Assembly (NCBI GenBank): GCA_963693365.1
Contig: CAVNZM010000011.1
Coordinates: 7,564,001-7,628,000 of the forward strand
Reading direction: 5' to 3'
DNA: 64,000 nt
Origin: Amoebidium appalachense
Lineage: Eukaryota > Ichthyosporea
The notes below the pieces were generated by a model, which was not told where the DNA came from, did no database searches, and saw only the letters and a list, made by a program, of their open reading frames with translations. The translations under genes and the position numbers were made by a program. Position 1 is the first letter of the stretch. Every line of letters begins with the position of its first letter. Of the stretch, positions 62,501 through 64,000 are shown piece after piece.

Positions 62501-63155
62501 GCGTCATAGTCTCGCACCACGCCAGGTCCTTGAGGAACAGCCCCATGTTGAAGTACTGCACCAGGCTGTTGAGTCCCGCCAGGAACGGCCGCCGAAACAT
62601 CGGGTTGCCGGCCATCCCCGGCACCGGGTGGTTCCAGCGCGACTTGAGCGCCACCTCGAACACCTCGTCCGCGAGGAACCACTGCATGTTGCGCTTCTCC
62701 AGGAAGTCGTACTTGACGCGCAGCGTGCCGTCGCGCACCTCTGTCGACCCCGGCAGAGCCAGCTGGCCTGCCGACAGCGCCTGGCGCGCAGCCCGGAACC
62801 GGTGCGGCAGGTGCGGGTCAAATGGGATCTGCACCATATACGTAATAAAGTAGCGGTTCTGACCGGCCGCTCCCGCAAACCTGAGCACGTACGCCCGGTC
62901 CCGCAGGATGCCCTCGAGCATCGGGCGGGGGATCACAGTGTCCAGTGTCTCCTCGTAGAACTCCATGACCGTGGTCTCCTCCACGGTCAGGCCCGCCTTG
63001 AGCCTCCCGCCAAACACCCCGTACCTCCCGTCACTGTCCTCCTGTCCGAGGAGGAACAGCACGCGACGGTCGTGCACGGCGTAGGGTAGTACGCCGGCGC
63101 CGATGATGCGACAGTCATCGTCGTGGTAGGGGATGCACATGTCCAGGACCTTCAT
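62481..63155 (-). CDS. Nudix-family hydrolase with a degenerate Nudix box
   Basis: 224 residues from ATG at 63,155. The segment YGVFGGRLKAGLTVEE then TTVMEFYEET aligns with the Nudix box (GX5EX7REUXEEXGU). Gly50 and the metal-binding Glu65, Glu68 and Glu69 are kept, but the first Glu is Leu56 and the Arg is Met64. Large DNA viruses carry Nudix enzymes that remove mRNA caps or hydrolyse nucleotides. With two positions changed, activity is unclear. The rest of the chain is long for a simple Nudix protein and has no second domain that can be named. Confidence 0.65.
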   Translation of the reverse strand: MKVLDMCIPYHDDDCRIIGAGVLPYAVHDRRVLFLLGQEDSDGRYGVFGGRLKAGLTVEETTVMEFYEETLDTVIPRPMLEGILRDRAYVLRFAGAAGQNRYFITYMVQIPFDPHLPHRFRAARQALSAGQLALPGSTEVRDGTLRVKYDFLEKRNMQWFLADEVFEVALKSRWNHPVPGMAGNPMFRRPFLAGLNSLVQYFNMGLFLKDLAWCETMTPRAAAR

Positions 63156-64000
63156 CAAGTGGAGGGGAGATAATCTGGGGTGGGGTCGGTGCCAAACTCA
63201 CCAGAAACTTGGGGGCGAGCGCGCCCGGCCGGTCTGGGTGAATATCGGGTGAACCAGGGTGGCTTCAGCGCGAAGGGGTCAAAAAACGGTCAAAGCAGCG
63301 CAGGTTTGGCCAATAGCAGGTGAAGCTAGCGCGAAGTTGGTGAATATTCAATGAAGAGGCAGGTGTAGGGTTCTCCAATAAACGGTCAAAGCAGCGCAGG
63401 GTTTGCCAATATCCGATCGACCAAAAACAAATCCTCGGTCAATATCCGGTGAACCCCAATTCGTGTACGACGAAAATCCTAGTAAACACAAAACTAAATT
63501 GGCGCCATCCCCGGCCAATATCCAGCGAACCCCAAAACGAAGTCGCGCCATCCCCGGCCAATATCCAGCGAACCCCAAAACGAAGTCGCGCGACCCCCAG
63601 CCAATATCCAGTGAACCCCAAAATGATGTCGCGCGATCCCCAGCCAATATCCAGTGAACCCCAAAATGATGTCGCGCGATCCCCGGCCAAAATCCAGTGA
63701 ACCCCAAAACGATGTCGCGCGACCCCCAGCCAATATCCAGTGAACCCCAAAATGATGTCGCGCGATCCCCGGCCAAAATCCGGTGAACCAAAACAGAACC
63801 TCAGTCAATATCGATCGATCCACGGAGCATCCCTTTCAATAATGCTTGAATCAGATTCACCCGCTATTCGATCTGATTGGTCGAAAACGGCCAAGATCAA
63901 TCGAGCCCGGGATTCACACTCTGACCAATCAGAACGCGCAGAAATTCAAAGCCAGTGCTCCGATGTTTCAGCCAATCAGAGCGCCCCACATTAGATCACG
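63156..64000. other. Spacer with GC element remnants and CCAAT motifs
   Basis: No gene is supported. Contains AAACGGTCAAAGCAGCGCAGG twice (63,287 and 63,381), the 42-bp repeat, and TTCGATCTGATTGGTCGAAA at 63,868, also found at 49,842. Confidence 0.5.
63505..63795. repeat. 42-bp tandem repeat, about seven units
   Basis: CCAATATCCAGCGAACCCCA (or GTGAACCCCA) with AAACGAAGTCGCGC or AAATGATGTCGCGC. Period 42-43 bases. Two unit types differ at several positions and are interspersed. Confidence 0.9.

Overview
This window looks like a chimera of two kinds of DNA. Bases 1 to about 27,000 look like intron-rich eukaryotic nuclear sequence. They are packed with long poly(G)/poly(C) runs, (CA/TG)n microsatellites, GGGA minisatellites, a 183-bp satellite, a retrotransposon fragment and a 4.4-kb direct segmental duplication. 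Six short exons on the minus strand (26,676 down to 21,289) have matching splice phases and read as part of one gene whose 3' half resembles the GT31 galactosyltransferase superfamily. From about 28,000 to the end the sequence is compact, intron-poor and gene-dense, and it looks like a large DNA virus or an endogenous copy of one. The N run at 51,437-51,936 is exactly 500 long, so this is a scaffold and not a closed molecule.

The virus-like half has these parts. (1) At 28,163-34,690 an inverted repeat carrying 92-bp tandem units encloses three coiled-coil or low-complexity genes and a 22-bp array. (2) At 35,370-37,642 an IS607-type transposon (tnpA and tnpB) splits a C2H2 zinc-finger gene. 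(3) At 37,800-42,940 there are small genes, a frameshifted Cys-rich-repeat endonuclease gene and several decayed duplicates. (4) At 43,016-47,470 lie a D5-like superfamily 3 helicase, a PD-(D/E)XK nuclease sharing its C-terminal module, a broken third copy and zinc-finger genes. (5) At 47,605-51,235 there are a patatin-like lipase, a Fic protein and an unknown gene. (6) At 51,937-63,155 there is a block of structural or membrane genes: an 875-residue putative virion protein, a Cys-rich tail-anchored protein, an aquaporin, a coiled-coil protein, a myristoylation-motif protein and a Nudix protein. No capsid protein, DNA polymerase or RNA polymerase gene was recognised, so a formal lineage cannot be given.

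Many virus-like genes have a GGTATAAA-type TATA box 30-90 bases before the start codon and an AATAAA signal at or just after the stop codon. This suggests transcription by the host RNA polymerase II and expression in the nucleus. Several genes carry single-base frameshifts at homopolymers or in-frame TAG codons. These could be assembly error, decay of an integrated copy, or recoding. The host is not identifiable from this window.
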